From Phaeobacter bryozoorum (GTDB lineage: Bacteria > Pseudomonadota > Alphaproteobacteria > Rhodobacterales > Rhodobacteraceae), in NCBI RefSeq assembly GCF_041893525.1, contig NZ_CP169068.1: a stretch of DNA of 64,000 bases. The stretch is one strand, 5' to 3'. Shown here piece after piece: positions 8,889-18,277 of this stretch. Position numbers and translations under genes: made by a program. Within the stretch, counting starts at the first letter, position 1, and each line of letters opens with the position of its first letter. The notes beneath the pieces are model-generated. The model had not been told where the DNA came from, made no database searches, and was given only the letters and a program-made list of their open reading frames with translations.

Positions 8889-9820
8889 CGCCAGCGGCCA
8901 CAGTGCTGATCTCTCCGGCCTGCCGCGATGCGCTGGAACACTGGCTGGCCGGTCTGGCGGCGCTACAGGGGGCGGCGGCGAATACCATCACCGCCTATCG
9001 CGGCGATGTGGTCGAATTCATCGCCTTCATGACACAGCATTTTGGTGGCCCGCAGGGACTGGGGGCGCTGGCGGAGATTTCCACCGGCGACATGCGCGCC
9101 TGGATGGCGGCCACCCGCGCCACCGGGACCGGGGCACGGTCACTGGCGCGCAAGCTCTCGGCGGTCAAGAGTTTCTACACCTGGCTGGCTGAACGGCAGG
9201 GGTTTGAACCCACCGCCGTGCTGTCCGCCCGCAGTCCGAAATTCCAGAAGAAACTGCCCCGCCCACTGGCGCAGGAGGCCGCCCGCGCGGTGATCGAGAC
9301 CGTGGAACATCAATCCACCACCGATTGGGTCGCCGCCCGCGATGTGGCGGTGGTGACGCTGCTTTATGGTTGCGGGCTGCGGATTTCGGAGGCGCTGGGT
9401 CTGACAGGTGCAGACGCGCCGCTGCCTGCGGTGCTGCGGATCACCGGCAAGGGCGGCAAGGAGCGGATCGTGCCGGTATTGCCGGTGGCGCGGGATGCGG
9501 TGGATCGCTATCTGCGGCTTTGCCCGCATCCGCAGGAGCGCGCGGCACCGCTGTTTCGCGGGGTACGCGGCGGCGCGCTGAACGCACGTATCATCCGCAG
9601 CGCCATGGCACAGGCCCGCGCGCAGCTGGGTCTGCCTGCCAGTGCCACGCCACATGCGCTGCGCCACAGCTTTGCCACCCATCTGCTGGAGGCCGGTGGC
9701 GATCTGCGTGCAATTCAGGAACTGCTGGGCCATGCCTCGCTGTCGACAACACAGGCCTATACGGCCGTAGATACGGCACATTTGATGGATGTCTACAACC
9801 GCGCCCACCCCAAAGCGTAA
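8885..9820 (+). CDS. xerC: Tyrosine recombinase XerC
   Basis: 311 aa, starting at GTG 8885 within the stop of the DUF484 gene. It has the N-terminal SAM-like DNA-binding domain (about residues 10-95) and the catalytic domain with all tyrosine-recombinase residues: Arg in GCGLRISEALGL, Lys in GKGGKERIVP, HALRHSFATHLL, the His in LLGHASLSTTQ, and the nucleophile Tyr in TTQAYT. It acts with XerD at dif to resolve chromosome dimers. The DUF484 context supports XerC rather than a phage integrase. Confidence 0.94.
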   Translation: MTPAATVLISPACRDALEHWLAGLAALQGAAANTITAYRGDVVEFIAFMTQHFGGPQGLGALAEISTGDMRAWMAATRATGTGARSLARKLSAVKSFYTWLAERQGFEPTAVLSARSPKFQKKLPRPLAQEAARAVIETVEHQSTTDWVAARDVAVVTLLYGCGLRISEALGLTGADAPLPAVLRITGKGGKERIVPVLPVARDAVDRYLRLCPHPQERAAPLFRGVRGGALNARIIRSAMAQARAQLGLPASATPHALRHSFATHLLEAGGDLRAIQELLGHASLSTTQAYTAVDTAHLMDVYNRAHPKA

Positions 9821-9917
9821 GACCTGCGCAAAAGGTGCATCTGCGTAAGCAGCCTTAACCCCGCGGTAACGGCCATGGGAGAAATTACTGGCGTCAAATC
9901 CAGAAGGATCCCCAGTG

Positions 9918-10259
9918 ATGAGTATCGTATCCCAAAGCCATACCTCCGAAAGCGCACCGCTTGGCGCGCCGCATAATCCCGCAAACCGCAGTGCCGCCCA
10001 TGCCACGACCTCCGATATCGGTGATGTGGATTTCAGCCAGTTCTATGAACAGCTGCTGGCGGATCTGGACAGCGATGGCGACCGCCAGATCTCCGATCAG
10101 GAATGGGCCGCCTACCGCGCCGGGAAAGCCGCCCGTGGCGAATATATCGCCAGCCCCGGACCATCGGAGGCCAGTGCCTACCCGCAGCTGGTGGACAGCC
10201 GCAATCTGACCGAGACGCTGTTTCGCAAGGCGCTGATGGAAAACCCGGACCACGAGTGA
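9918..10259 (+). CDS. EF-hand domain small protein
   Basis: 113 aa from ATG 9918 (AAGGATC about 9 bases upstream; GTG 9915 is an alternative). The centre holds one clear EF-hand loop, DSDGDRQISDQE, with acidic ligands at loop positions 1, 3, 5 and 12 and Ile at 8, so Ca2+ binding is likely. The N-terminal ~30 residues are low complexity (Ser, Ala, His, Asn rich) with no cleavable signal. It appears monocistronic and roseobacter-type; no specific function is known. Confidence 0.7.
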   Translation: MSIVSQSHTSESAPLGAPHNPANRSAAHATTSDIGDVDFSQFYEQLLADLDSDGDRQISDQEWAAYRAGKAARGEYIASPGPSEASAYPQLVDSRNLTETLFRKALMENPDHE

Positions 10260-10428
10260 CGCCAATTGCGGTGCCGCGACAGCAGGACGCCAGCCAGCGA
10301 TGGACGCCGAACCGATCCGTGGCAGCAGGTGGCACCGAGGACACCAAAGGCCTGAATTTCCGCCTATGGATGCAGCGTTTTCCCATTGACCACTTGCGAG
10401 ATAACGGGAAATTCGCCATCAGGGGCAG

Positions 10429-11124
10429 ATGACACCTCAGTTTCGCGCCCTCTCCGTTCACCTGCTCACCGCCACCGGTGCGGTGTTTGCAATCCTCGCC
10501 ATGCTGGCTGCGGCTGATGCCAAGTGGAGCCTGATGTTTGTCTGGCTCGTCGTGGCCTTTGCCGTGGATGGTATTGATGGGCCGCTGGCCCGCCACTATG
10601 AGGTGAAACGCTATGCGCCGGAGTTTGACGGCGTGCTGCTCGATCTGATCATCGACTATCTCACCTATGTGTTCATTCCGGCCTTTGCCCTGTTCAAATC
10701 CGGCCTGATGGCAGGCTGGACCGGCTGGATGGCGCTGATCGTGATCACCTTTGCCAGTGCCTTGTATTTTGCCGACACCCGGATGAAGACCAAGGACAAC
10801 TCCTTTTCCGGTTTTCCGGGATGCTGGAACATGCTGGTGCTGGTCATCTTTGCGCTGGAGCCGAGCCATTGGACCAGCCTGGTTCTGGTCACCCTCCTGG
10901 CGATTGCCATGTTCCTGCCGCTGAAGTTCATTCACCCGGTCCGCACCGAACGCTGGCGCAAGGTGTCGCTGCCGGTGGCGCTGGCCTGGACCTTCTTTGC
11001 CGGCTGGGCCGCCTGGGTGGATTTCCACCCGCAGAGCTGGGCACATTGGGGGCTGGTGCTGACGTCGATCTATCTGATCTTTGTCGGTATCGCGCAGCAG
11101 ATCGTGCCGGAGCGCGAGGCCTGA
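10429..11124 (+). CDS. pcs: Phosphatidylcholine synthase
   Basis: 231 aa from ATG 10429 with AGGGG just upstream. It is an integral membrane CDP-alcohol phosphatidyltransferase with about 6-8 hydrophobic segments. The catalytic signature runs from VDGIDGPLARHY to EFDGVLLDLIIDY, giving the D-G-x2-A-R spacing and the downstream G-x3-D-x3-D aspartates. Pcs condenses CDP-diacylglycerol directly with choline, a pathway found in alphaproteobacteria such as Sinorhizobium. The length (about 230-240) fits Pcs better than phosphatidylserine synthase. It is a single gene, convergent with ogt. Confidence 0.9.
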   Translation: MTPQFRALSVHLLTATGAVFAILAMLAAADAKWSLMFVWLVVAFAVDGIDGPLARHYEVKRYAPEFDGVLLDLIIDYLTYVFIPAFALFKSGLMAGWTGWMALIVITFASALYFADTRMKTKDNSFSGFPGCWNMLVLVIFALEPSHWTSLVLVTLLAIAMFLPLKFIHPVRTERWRKVSLPVALAWTFFAGWAAWVDFHPQSWAHWGLVLTSIYLIFVGIAQQIVPEREA

Positions 11125-11184
11125 GCCTCAGCCGCTGACGGGGGCATGCCGCCCTGCGATATTTGCAAAAAATGACCGCGGTGG

Positions 11185-11679
11185 TCAGATCAGCAGGCCG
11201 GCCGCGCCTTCGTGGCGCAGCAGGGCCACCTTTGTTTCCACACCGCCCGCACCGGAAAACCCGCCCAGTCCGCCCGCGCCCAGAACCCGGTGGCAGGGGA
11301 TGATCACCGGGATCGGATTGGCTCCGCAGGCATTGCCCACCGGCTGCGCGGCGGCGCCAAGCTCCCGCGCGATTTCACCATAGGTGCGGGTCTCCCCCAG
11401 CGGAATCGCCAACATGGCAGCACAGACCCGGCGCTGAAAATCGCTGCCCGCCACCGCCAGCGGCAGGTCGAATTCCGTCAGCTCATGGGCAAAATAGGCG
11501 CGCAGCTGGGCAAGCGCCCGCTCCGTCAGCGCCGAAGCCGACGCTCCGGCGGGCGCCGTTGACCAGTCCAGCCGGACAATGGCCCCGTCCCGCTCGGTCA
11601 CACAAAGCCAGCCGACCGGCGTGTCGAGACCGGCCTGAGCGATATGCTGTGTCGCGGTTGCAGTGAGCTGCCCGGTCAC
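11185..11679 (-). CDS. ogt: Methylated-DNA-[protein]-cysteine S-methyltransferase
   Basis: 164 aa from GTG 11679, which has AAGGG seven bases upstream; the ATG at 11706 has a poorly placed site. The C-terminal domain carries the helix-turn-helix and the acceptor cysteine in IPCHRVLG, preceded by the Asn hinge and RTYGEIA. It directly reverses O6-methylguanine (and O4-methylthymine) damage by suicidal methyl transfer. It lacks an AdaA domain, so it is Ogt-type rather than Ada. It is convergent with pcs. Confidence 0.92.
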   Translation of the reverse strand: MTGQLTATATQHIAQAGLDTPVGWLCVTERDGAIVRLDWSTAPAGASASALTERALAQLRAYFAHELTEFDLPLAVAGSDFQRRVCAAMLAIPLGETRTYGEIARELGAAAQPVGNACGANPIPVIIPCHRVLGAGGLGGFSGAGGVETKVALLRHEGAAGLLI

Positions 11680-11941
11680 GATAATCCCTTTTTGTTGCGG
11701 CGGCATGCCTCAACGTCGCTGGCCGCCCGGATCGCAGCACCAGGGGCTGCTGATCCCATCCGCCAACTCTCTGCGCGATAGCCCCCGCCGTCAAGGCAAT
11801 GCCCGATCCGGGGCCGTCAGGATCCTAACCTTTTGGATAGGAACCTATGCCTTCGGCGCTGTCGGCTACCCACAGGAGCGCATGCAATTTCGCCAAATTT
11901 TAGTAAAGATGGGTCTCAAGTTGTTAAGAAGGTCAGTCACC

Positions 11942-12277
11942 ATGCAGATCACCGGTCAATCAAATGTCAGCGTGTACCGTATGCTGAGCGGACATATGAA
12001 TGGGCAGCAGGCCGCGCAGGCGGGCCAGCCCGGTGAGCAAACGGGTGGGCTGGAGAGTGTCGCATCGGTCGCCAAGAAAGCGGCAGCCACATCGACACAG
12101 GCAGCGTTGACCGGACCGAGCGAAGGAGCAAGCATGATGGCAGGCACCCAGTATCTACGTTCAGTGGTTCAACAGAAACTGCAGGATCTGCAGTCGGGCT
12201 ACCACGCAGGGCCGCTTCCGGTCAGCGAGGTGATCGCCCAGAACCAGTATCGTGCCGCCCAGCGGGTGATCGGCTGA
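11942..12277 (+). CDS. Hypothetical protein (111 aa)
   Basis: The start is ATG 11942, preceded by AAGAAGG; the frame is open back to 11663 but upstream codons look non-coding. The N-terminus MQITGQSNVSVYRMLSG is followed by a Gln/Ala/Gly-rich linker and a C-terminal amphipathic segment (SVVQQKLQDLQSGY). There is no signal peptide, TM helix or known motif. It has its own promoter gap after ogt and is convergent with ileS. Confidence 0.55.
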   Translation: MQITGQSNVSVYRMLSGHMNGQQAAQAGQPGEQTGGLESVASVAKKAAATSTQAALTGPSEGASMMAGTQYLRSVVQQKLQDLQSGYHAGPLPVSEVIAQNQYRAAQRVIG

Positions 12278-12405
12278 GGCATCCGGGAGGTTCACCCGGC
12301 AAGCCACGGTCCGCCGCGCCGACTGCGGAACAGCAGCACAAAGAGATTTCATAGAAACCCCCGGCGTTTGTTGACAGGGGCCCCTGTCGCGGACGTCCAA
12401 AAGAA

Positions 12406-12442
12406 GCGCGCCGCCCGCCCCATCTAGGAGCGGGCGGCGCGC
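12406..12442. terminator. GC-rich terminator hairpin between convergent genes
   Basis: A perfect 12-bp stem, GCGCGCCGCCCG (12406-12417) with CGGGCGGCGCGC (12431-12442), has a 13-base loop. It is followed by a second hairpin, CAGATCCC/GGGATCTG (12442-12461), and preceded by a 16-base palindrome GACAGGGG/CCCCTGTC (12373-12388). The cluster separates the 111-aa gene from ileS. It has no long T tract. Confidence 0.7.
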
Positions 12443-12521
12443 AGATCCCTGACGGGATCTGTGATCACCGCAGGCGAGACGGGCGGACATCAAACCCGCC
12501 CGCGCCCAGTCTTAGCGCGGC

Positions 12522-15485
12522 TCAGCCAAGCGCCGCATCACAGCGGCCGCAGACGCCCGCATGGCTGTGGTTGCCCACATCCGGCAGGATTTTCCAGCAG
12601 CGCTGGCACTTATCACCATCGGCCTTCTCGAACACCACCGACACGCCGTCCACCTCGGGCATGCGGAAGGCTTCGGCCGGGGCCGGATCACCGCTGAGCA
12701 CGATATCGGAGGTGATGCAAACATCGGCGAAATTGACCGATTTCAGCGCCGCCAGAACCTCGGCGTCGCGCACATGCACCACCGGCGCGGCCTCCAATGA
12801 GGCGCCGATCACCTTGTCGACGCGCTGCACCTCAAGGGCGGCGGTAACGACGCGGCGGGCCTGACGGACCTTGGCCCATTTCGCAGCCAGCGGCTCATTC
12901 AGCCAATCGGCCGGGGTTGTCGGGATATCCTGAAGATGCAGCGAGCTGTCATCGCCGGGGAACCGCTCCAGCCAGACCTCTTCCATGGTGAAGACCAGGA
13001 TCGGGGCCAGCCATGTGGTCAGCCGGTGGAACAGGATATCCAGCACCGTGCGGGCCGCACGGGCGTTCAGCGTGTCGCCGTCACAGTAGAGCGCGTCCTT
13101 GCGGATATCGAAATAGAAGGCCGACAGATCCACGGTGGCAAAGTTGAACACCGCCGAGAACACACCTTGGAAATCAAAGGCCTGATAGCCGGTGCGGACC
13201 TTGTGATCCAGCTCGGCCAGACGGTGCAGAACCCATTGTTCCAGCTCGGGCATATCGGCCGGATCCACGCGCTGATCTTCGGAGAAATCCGCAAGGCTGC
13301 CGAGCATGTAGCGCATGGTATTGCGCAGGCGGCGATAGCTGTCGGCGACACCTTTGAGGATTTCCGCCCCGATCCGCTGGTCGGCGGTGTAGTCGGTCTG
13401 TGCCACCCAGAGACGCAGGATATCGGCGCCATACTGCTGGACGATCTTCTCGGGCACAATGGTGTTGCCGAGCGATTTGGACATCTTGTTGCCCTTCTCG
13501 TCCAGCGTGAATCCATGGGTGACCACGTTGCGATAGGGCGCGCGGCCCTTGGTACCGCAGGCCTGCAACAGCGAGGAGTGGAACCAGCCGCGATGCTGGT
13601 CGGTGCCTTCCATATAGACGTCCGCGATACCGTCCTCGGTGCCGTCCTCGCGGTCGCGCAGCACAAAGGCGTGGGTGGAGCCACTGTCGAACCAGACGTC
13701 GAGCACGTCAAAGACCTGATCGTAATCCTCAGGGTTCGCGATGCCGTCGAGCATCTTCTCCTTGAAGCCATCCGTGTACCAGATATCGGCGCCATGTTCC
13801 TCAAACGCGGCCACGATGCGGGTGTTCAGCTGGTCATTGCGCAGGAGGAAATCGGGATCTGTCGGCAGCACGTCCTTCTTCACGAAGCAGGTGAGCGGCA
13901 CGCCCCAGGCGCGCTGGCGCGACAGCACCCAGTCCGGGCGGCTTTCGATCATCGAATAGAGGCGGTTCCGGCCGGTCTGCGGGGTCCAGTGCACCAGCTG
14001 GTCGATGGAATTCAGCGCGCGGGTGCGGATGGTATCGCCCATCTCGCCCATGCCGTCGTCCAGCTCGCGGTCCACGGAGGCAAACCACTGCGGGGTGTTG
14101 CGGAACACGATCGGTGCCTTGGAGCGCCAGGAATGCGGGTAGCTGTGGGTGATGCGGCCACGGGCGATGATGCCGCCGGCCTCGACCAGCTTGGCGATCA
14201 CGGCGGTGTTGGCCTTGCCTTCCTTGCCCTTCTTGTCAAAGATCTGAAGCCCGGCAAAGAACGGCACATGCGACAGGAATTCGGATTCCTCGCCCACGTT
14301 GTGGGTCATCCGGTCGATCCAGTTGCGCGCGACGAAACACTCATAGTCATCCGCACCATGGCTGGGCGCGGTGTGGACAAAGCCGGTGCCTGCATCATCG
14401 GTGACATGATCGCCGTCGATCATCGGCACGTCATAATCCCAGAAGCCGTTCGCGCCCTCGATGCCTTTGAACGGATGGTTCAGGGTCAGGCCATCGAATT
14501 CGGAGGCCTCAACATCGCGGACCTTGGTGAATTCGGTCACGCGGGATTTCTCCAGCGCGTCTGCGGCCAGCGCGTTTGCAAAGAGATAGAGATCACCGGG
14601 GTTGGTCCAGCTTTCCTCTTCGGTGGCGTCCACACGATAGAGGCCGTAAGCGACCTTCGGATTGAAGGCGACGGCCTTGTTCGACGGGATCGTCCAGGGG
14701 GTGGTGGTCCAAATGACGACGCGAGCTTCAAGCAGATCTACTGTTTCGTGCCGCTCAGGAGATCTTGGGTCATAGCCCTGTCTATCAACACTGAACGGCA
14801 CCCAGATGGTGTGCGATTTATGGTCGTGATACTCGATCTCGGCCTCGGCCAGCGCGGTTTTCTCAACCGGCGACCACATCACGGGCTTGGAGCCCTGATA
14901 GAGCGTGCCGTTCATCAGGAACTTCATGAATTCATCCGCGATCACCGCTTCGGCGTGGAAATCCATGGTGATATAGGGATCAGCCCAGTTGCCGGTGATG
15001 CCAAGGCGTTTGAATTCCTCGCGCTGGATATCAATCCAGCCTTCGGCGAACTTGCGGCATTCCTGACGGAAATCGACGACGTTCACCTCGTCCTTGTTCT
15101 TGCCCTTCTTGCGGTACTGCTCTTCGATCTTCCATTCGATCGGCAGGCCGTGGCAATCCCAGCCCGGCACGTAGCGCGCGTCAAAGCCCATCATCTGGTG
15201 CGAGCGGACGATCATGTCCTTGATCGTCTTGTTCAGCGCGTGGCCGATATGCAAGTGACCGTTGGCGTAAGGGGGGCCGTCATGGAGGGTGAAGGGCTTG
15301 CGCTCGGCATCGGTGCCCTTGGCCGCGGCGGCCTTTTCGCGAAGTTTGTCATAGACGCCAATCTGCGCCCAACGCTCCAGCCAGCCCGGCTCACGCTTGG
15401 GCAGGCCCGCGCGCATCGGGAAATCGGTTTTGGGCAGATTGAGGGTGTCTTTGTACTCAGGCGTCTGAGGCGTGTCGGCACACAT
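12522..15485 (-). CDS. ileS: Isoleucyl-tRNA synthetase
   Basis: 987 aa from ATG 15485, with AAAGGA eight bases upstream; a longer ATG at 15548 is not needed. It is a class I synthetase with the HIGH motif in NGHLHIGHAL, KMSKS in GNKMSKSLGN, the CP1 editing domain between them (GTGFVHTAPSHGADDY, WTTTPWTIPSN), and an anticodon-binding domain. The C-terminal zinc site reads CQRCWKILPDVG then CGRC. It charges tRNA-Ile and edits Val. The first ~15 residues before the synthetase core are typical for alphaproteobacterial IleS. Confidence 0.97.
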   Translation of the reverse strand: MCADTPQTPEYKDTLNLPKTDFPMRAGLPKREPGWLERWAQIGVYDKLREKAAAAKGTDAERKPFTLHDGPPYANGHLHIGHALNKTIKDMIVRSHQMMGFDARYVPGWDCHGLPIEWKIEEQYRKKGKNKDEVNVVDFRQECRKFAEGWIDIQREEFKRLGITGNWADPYITMDFHAEAVIADEFMKFLMNGTLYQGSKPVMWSPVEKTALAEAEIEYHDHKSHTIWVPFSVDRQGYDPRSPERHETVDLLEARVVIWTTTPWTIPSNKAVAFNPKVAYGLYRVDATEEESWTNPGDLYLFANALAADALEKSRVTEFTKVRDVEASEFDGLTLNHPFKGIEGANGFWDYDVPMIDGDHVTDDAGTGFVHTAPSHGADDYECFVARNWIDRMTHNVGEESEFLSHVPFFAGLQIFDKKGKEGKANTAVIAKLVEAGGIIARGRITHSYPHSWRSKAPIVFRNTPQWFASVDRELDDGMGEMGDTIRTRALNSIDQLVHWTPQTGRNRLYSMIESRPDWVLSRQRAWGVPLTCFVKKDVLPTDPDFLLRNDQLNTRIVAAFEEHGADIWYTDGFKEKMLDGIANPEDYDQVFDVLDVWFDSGSTHAFVLRDREDGTEDGIADVYMEGTDQHRGWFHSSLLQACGTKGRAPYRNVVTHGFTLDEKGNKMSKSLGNTIVPEKIVQQYGADILRLWVAQTDYTADQRIGAEILKGVADSYRRLRNTMRYMLGSLADFSEDQRVDPADMPELEQWVLHRLAELDHKVRTGYQAFDFQGVFSAVFNFATVDLSAFYFDIRKDALYCDGDTLNARAARTVLDILFHRLTTWLAPILVFTMEEVWLERFPGDDSSLHLQDIPTTPADWLNEPLAAKWAKVRQARRVVTAALEVQRVDKVIGASLEAAPVVHVRDAEVLAALKSVNFADVCITSDIVLSGDPAPAEAFRMPEVDGVSVVFEKADGDKCQRCWKILPDVGNHSHAGVCGRCDAALG

Positions 15486-15788
15486 GTGCAGCGTCCTTTG
15501 GATGATCTGGTCGTATTTTGGGATATTCGGTTCGGTGCGATGGCTCAAGCACCTTTGCCCGGCGGCTCACGTGGTCAGAGCGCCGGGGATATAATTCGAA
15601 TAATGATGGCCGCAACATGGGACATGAGGGCCTTATAGGCAGGAGCGGCAGGCGGGTAAAGCGGCAGATAGCGGTGGCACGCGGATAACCGTGCGCGATG
15701 GTAGCGGCATCTACAAAATATCATTGAACAGTGAACAGATGTCAGCAACTGGTCCCATCACGGTTTCGCTTCTCTTCGCGCAGTATCA
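15486..15788. other. Intergenic region upstream of ileS
   Basis: About 300 bases with no supported gene. It should hold the minus-strand ileS promoter (15,490-15,600). An apparent plus-strand reading frame crossing into this region (to 15638) is antisense to ileS and not a gene. The stretch 15,640-15,790 is AT-richer than its neighbours and may carry the promoter of the damaged small gene that follows. Confidence 0.4.
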
Positions 15789-16069
15789 GTGTCTGCATTT
15801 CTCGCTGTTGCGGGGTTTACCGCGCTTGTTTTGCTGGCATGGCTTGCCATCCCTGTGCAGGGCAATCGCTCACGACATCGCCCGTGGACGAACCGCACCC
15901 CTCTTGTGGGCTATGCTTTCGCCCTATCGCCCGTCTGGGCATTGCTTCTCCTAGAAACTCTGGTCGCGCTTTTGCAGCTGTCGGGCAGATCTGATCCGAC
16001 TATGAGCGGTGCAGAGATGCGTTGGAGGCATGGGGCGAAACCTACGACGACGTGCCCGACGGCTCTTAA
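15789..16069 (+). pseudogene. Possible frameshifted small membrane-protein gene
   Basis: From GTG 15789 the frame encodes two hydrophobic segments (AVAGFTALVLLAWLAIP and GYAFALSPVWALLLLETLVALL) with a basic linker. Near 15,998 the protein-like signal jumps to the -1 frame, which reads YERCRDALEAWGETYDDV before a stop at 16067-16069. Joining the frames by one extra base gives an ~94-aa protein with two TM helices and a charged tail. No family was recognised. Treat it as a disrupted or mis-sequenced hypothetical gene. Confidence 0.3.
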
Positions 16070-16179
16070 CCGAGATACGCCACACCAGCTCGCCGCACAA
16101 TTGGTCGCAGCCTGTGTCCGGGCGGCTGTACCGGCGGCGTGCTCTGGTGTAGCGACGGGATGGAAAGGTGGCTTTTGAC

Positions 16180-16590
16180 ATGACCCAGACCGCGCTTGCA
16201 CGTTTTGACATCACCGCAGAGCAGATCGCTCATGTGGTGGATGTGTTTTATTCCCGCGTGCGGACCCATGCGGTGCTCGGCCCGGTGTTTGCCGCCCATG
16301 TCGAGGATTGGCCCGAGCATGAGGAGAAGATCAGCCGGTTCTGGCGCAATGCGATCCTGCGGGAGAAATGCTATAGCGGCAATCCGATGCGGGTGCATGT
16401 CAGCAGGCCGGATGTGAAGGCGGAGCATTTCCCGCTCTGGCTGGGGCTGTTTCACGAGGTGTTGCAGGCGGAGCTGCCGGAACGGACAGCGCTGCAATGG
16501 GGCGCGCTGGCGGATCGGATTGGCGAGGGATTTCGCACCGGGATCGTCGCCATGCGCCAGCCCAAAGATGCGCCACCGAAGCTGTTCTGA
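16180..16590 (+). CDS. Group III truncated hemoglobin
   Basis: 136 aa from ATG 16180 (AAAGGTGG upstream; GTG 16168 possible). It is a truncated-globin fold: a helix B/E region with VFYSRVRTHAVLGPVF, the characteristic KISRFWRNAIL segment, and the proximal His in AEHFPLWLGLFHEVL. The pattern fits group III (trHbP) globins. Proposed roles are O2/NO/peroxide chemistry; in vivo function is uncertain. No partner gene is adjacent; a GC-rich hairpin region follows. Confidence 0.88.
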   Translation: MTQTALARFDITAEQIAHVVDVFYSRVRTHAVLGPVFAAHVEDWPEHEEKISRFWRNAILREKCYSGNPMRVHVSRPDVKAEHFPLWLGLFHEVLQAELPERTALQWGALADRIGEGFRTGIVAMRQPKDAPPKLF

Positions 16591-16666
16591 TCCCGGAGGA
16601 CGGCGGCTCTCCCGCCTCTGCGGCGGCGCTCCGGCGGAGCCAGAGCCACCTGGCAGCCTTGGGCGT

Positions 16667-16687
16667 GGCTCATGCTGCGCATGAGCC
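16667..16687. terminator. Hairpin between the globin gene and ycjF
   Basis: A perfect 9-bp stem, GGCTCATGC (16667-16675) with GCATGAGCC (16679-16687), has a 3-base loop. It lies between convergent genes, immediately before the ycjF stop codon at 16698. There is no T tract, so intrinsic termination is plausible but not certain. Confidence 0.5.
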
Positions 16688-16697
16688 TCAGGACTGC

Positions 16698-17735
16698 CTA
16701 TTGATCCTTGGAGAACAGGCCGGTCAGGGCGCGCTGGATGACCTTGCGGGTGCTTGGCTTCTGCGCCTTTGAGAAGGCCATCGGGCGGCAGACCTCCATC
16801 GCGGCGATACCGACGCGGGCGGAGAGCGCGCCGTTCACCAGCCCTTCGCCAAAGCGGCGCGAGAGTTTCGACAACAACGATCCGCCCAGCACCGGCTCCA
16901 GCAGGTCATCGCCAACGGCCACGGCGCCGGTGGCGACCAGATGGGACAGCACAGCGCGGGTGAGCCGCCAGGAGCCGAGAAAACCGGACCGCCCGCCGTA
17001 GATATCGGCAATGCGGCGGATCATCCGCAATGAGGTCACAAGCGCGGTCACCACATCGGCCAGCGCCAGCGGCACCAGTGCGGTGACCGTGGCGACCTGA
17101 CGTGCGCCACCTTCGACAACGCGCAGGGCGCGGGCATCCAGCGGCGCCAGCAGCTCCGCCTCGGCCAGTTGCAGCAGCGCGTCGGCATCCATGATATCGG
17201 CCTTGCGCTCGCTGAGCCGGGCCAGCCCCCAGGCGAGATCCTTGCGGCCGCGATAAAACCGTTCCAGCCCGGAGACATAGCTGCGCGCAGCCTTGAGATC
17301 GGCGGTGGCATCAGCGGTCCGGGCATCCGCCGCCAGTAGGGGCTGCGCAGCGCGCAGGCTTTCGACCCGGCGCAGGCGCGACAGCGCGGCCAGTTCGCGC
17401 AGACCCATCAGTAGCGCCAGCAGCAGGGCGATAGCAAAGCCTGCGCTGATGGCCCATCCCAGAAGCGGCAGGCGGTCGATCAGCCCGGTGGTGAAATCCC
17501 AGGCCGCGACGGAGATGACGGCACCGATGAGGGCCGTCAGACAGGCCCAGAACCAGCGCGCCAGCCGGGAGGGGCGACGGCTGGCCAGCTCCGCCGCCTG
17601 TGCCAGCGCGGGTTGTGGCAGGTTGCTGCTGGCGCCATCCAGATCGGGCACCGGTGGTGCGGCGGCCACATCCGGTGCGGCATCTGCCGTGGCGCTGTCG
17701 GAGAGGTCAAAAAGAACGGCGTCCTTGCGGGTCAT
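16698..17735 (-). CDS. YcjF/TIGR01620 family membrane protein (DUF697-type)
   Basis: 345 aa. An Ala/Pro-rich N-terminal ~60 residues lead into two adjacent TM helices (WFWACLTALIGAVISVAAW and AISAGFAIALLLALLMGL), then a helical domain and a C-terminal hydrophobic DUF697-like region (ATVTALVPLALADVVTALVTS; VATGAVAVGDDLLEPV). E. coli YcjF is encoded next to YcjX, as here. It is the last gene of a three-gene operon: its ATG overlaps the stop of the GNAT gene by 4 bases (ATGA). Function is not established; a stress-linked envelope role is inferred from the YcjXF pair. Confidence 0.85.
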   Translation of the reverse strand: MTRKDAVLFDLSDSATADAAPDVAAAPPVPDLDGASSNLPQPALAQAAELASRRPSRLARWFWACLTALIGAVISVAAWDFTTGLIDRLPLLGWAISAGFAIALLLALLMGLRELAALSRLRRVESLRAAQPLLAADARTADATADLKAARSYVSGLERFYRGRKDLAWGLARLSERKADIMDADALLQLAEAELLAPLDARALRVVEGGARQVATVTALVPLALADVVTALVTSLRMIRRIADIYGGRSGFLGSWRLTRAVLSHLVATGAVAVGDDLLEPVLGGSLLSKLSRRFGEGLVNGALSARVGIAAMEVCRPMAFSKAQKPSTRKVIQRALTGLFSKDQ

Positions 17736-18277
17736 GCTCTGTCCTTTGACGTGGCGGACGGTGATGTGGCGGACGGCCGGGCCTGCGCCGCCGGTCGGGG
17801 ACCAGCGGCGGGCTGCGGCGTCGGCCAGAGATACTGGATATCCGGCAGGCGCTCATCATTGGTGGCCCCATCGCTGCGAGACTGCTCCCCGAAGCCTTCG
17901 CGCCGGTAGAACCGCTGCGCCCCCTCATTGGCCTGATGGGTCCAGAGCTGCAGCGGCGACTGCACCGATTTGGCATAGTCCAGCAGCAGGCGTCCCAGCC
18001 CCTGCCCGCGTGCGCGCTGCCGGATGTAGAGCGCACAGATCGTGGCGCCGTCCCGCGCCAGAAAGCCTTCGATCCGGCCGCCGATCTGCACCACGGTGAC
18101 CCAGCCGCGATCAATCATGATCCCGCAGAAGCCAATCGCCTCGGCACCGGTATGGCGTTTGGGCATCCATGGCGTGTCGACTTCGAACCCGTGCAGGATT
18201 TCGGCAATCTTGCCTGCGTCAGTGCTGCGGGCCGGGCGCAGCGCGGGCGGTGGATCAGACTGTGCGACACAGGTCAA
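17732..18277 (-). CDS. GNAT family N-acetyltransferase
   Basis: 181 aa. It shows the GNAT fold with the acetyl-CoA-binding motif A, RQRARGQGLGRLLLDYA (Q/RxxGxG/A), a preceding strand ending ICALYI, and motif B QLWTHQANEGAQRFYRREGF. The final ~40 residues are Pro/Ala-rich and probably disordered. The substrate is unknown. It is translationally coupled on both sides: its start overlaps the ycjX stop and its stop overlaps the ycjF start, by 4 bases each. Confidence 0.9.
   Translation of the reverse strand: MTCVAQSDPPPALRPARSTDAGKIAEILHGFEVDTPWMPKRHTGAEAIGFCGIMIDRGWVTVVQIGGRIEGFLARDGATICALYIRQRARGQGLGRLLLDYAKSVQSPLQLWTHQANEGAQRFYRREGFGEQSRSDGATNDERLPDIQYLWPTPQPAAGPRPAAQARPSATSPSATSKDRA

Noticed and set aside
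12936..15638. 900-codon plus-strand open frame
   Set aside because: It is exactly antisense to ileS, which has all class I synthetase motifs. The long opposite frame is an effect of high GC and codon bias.
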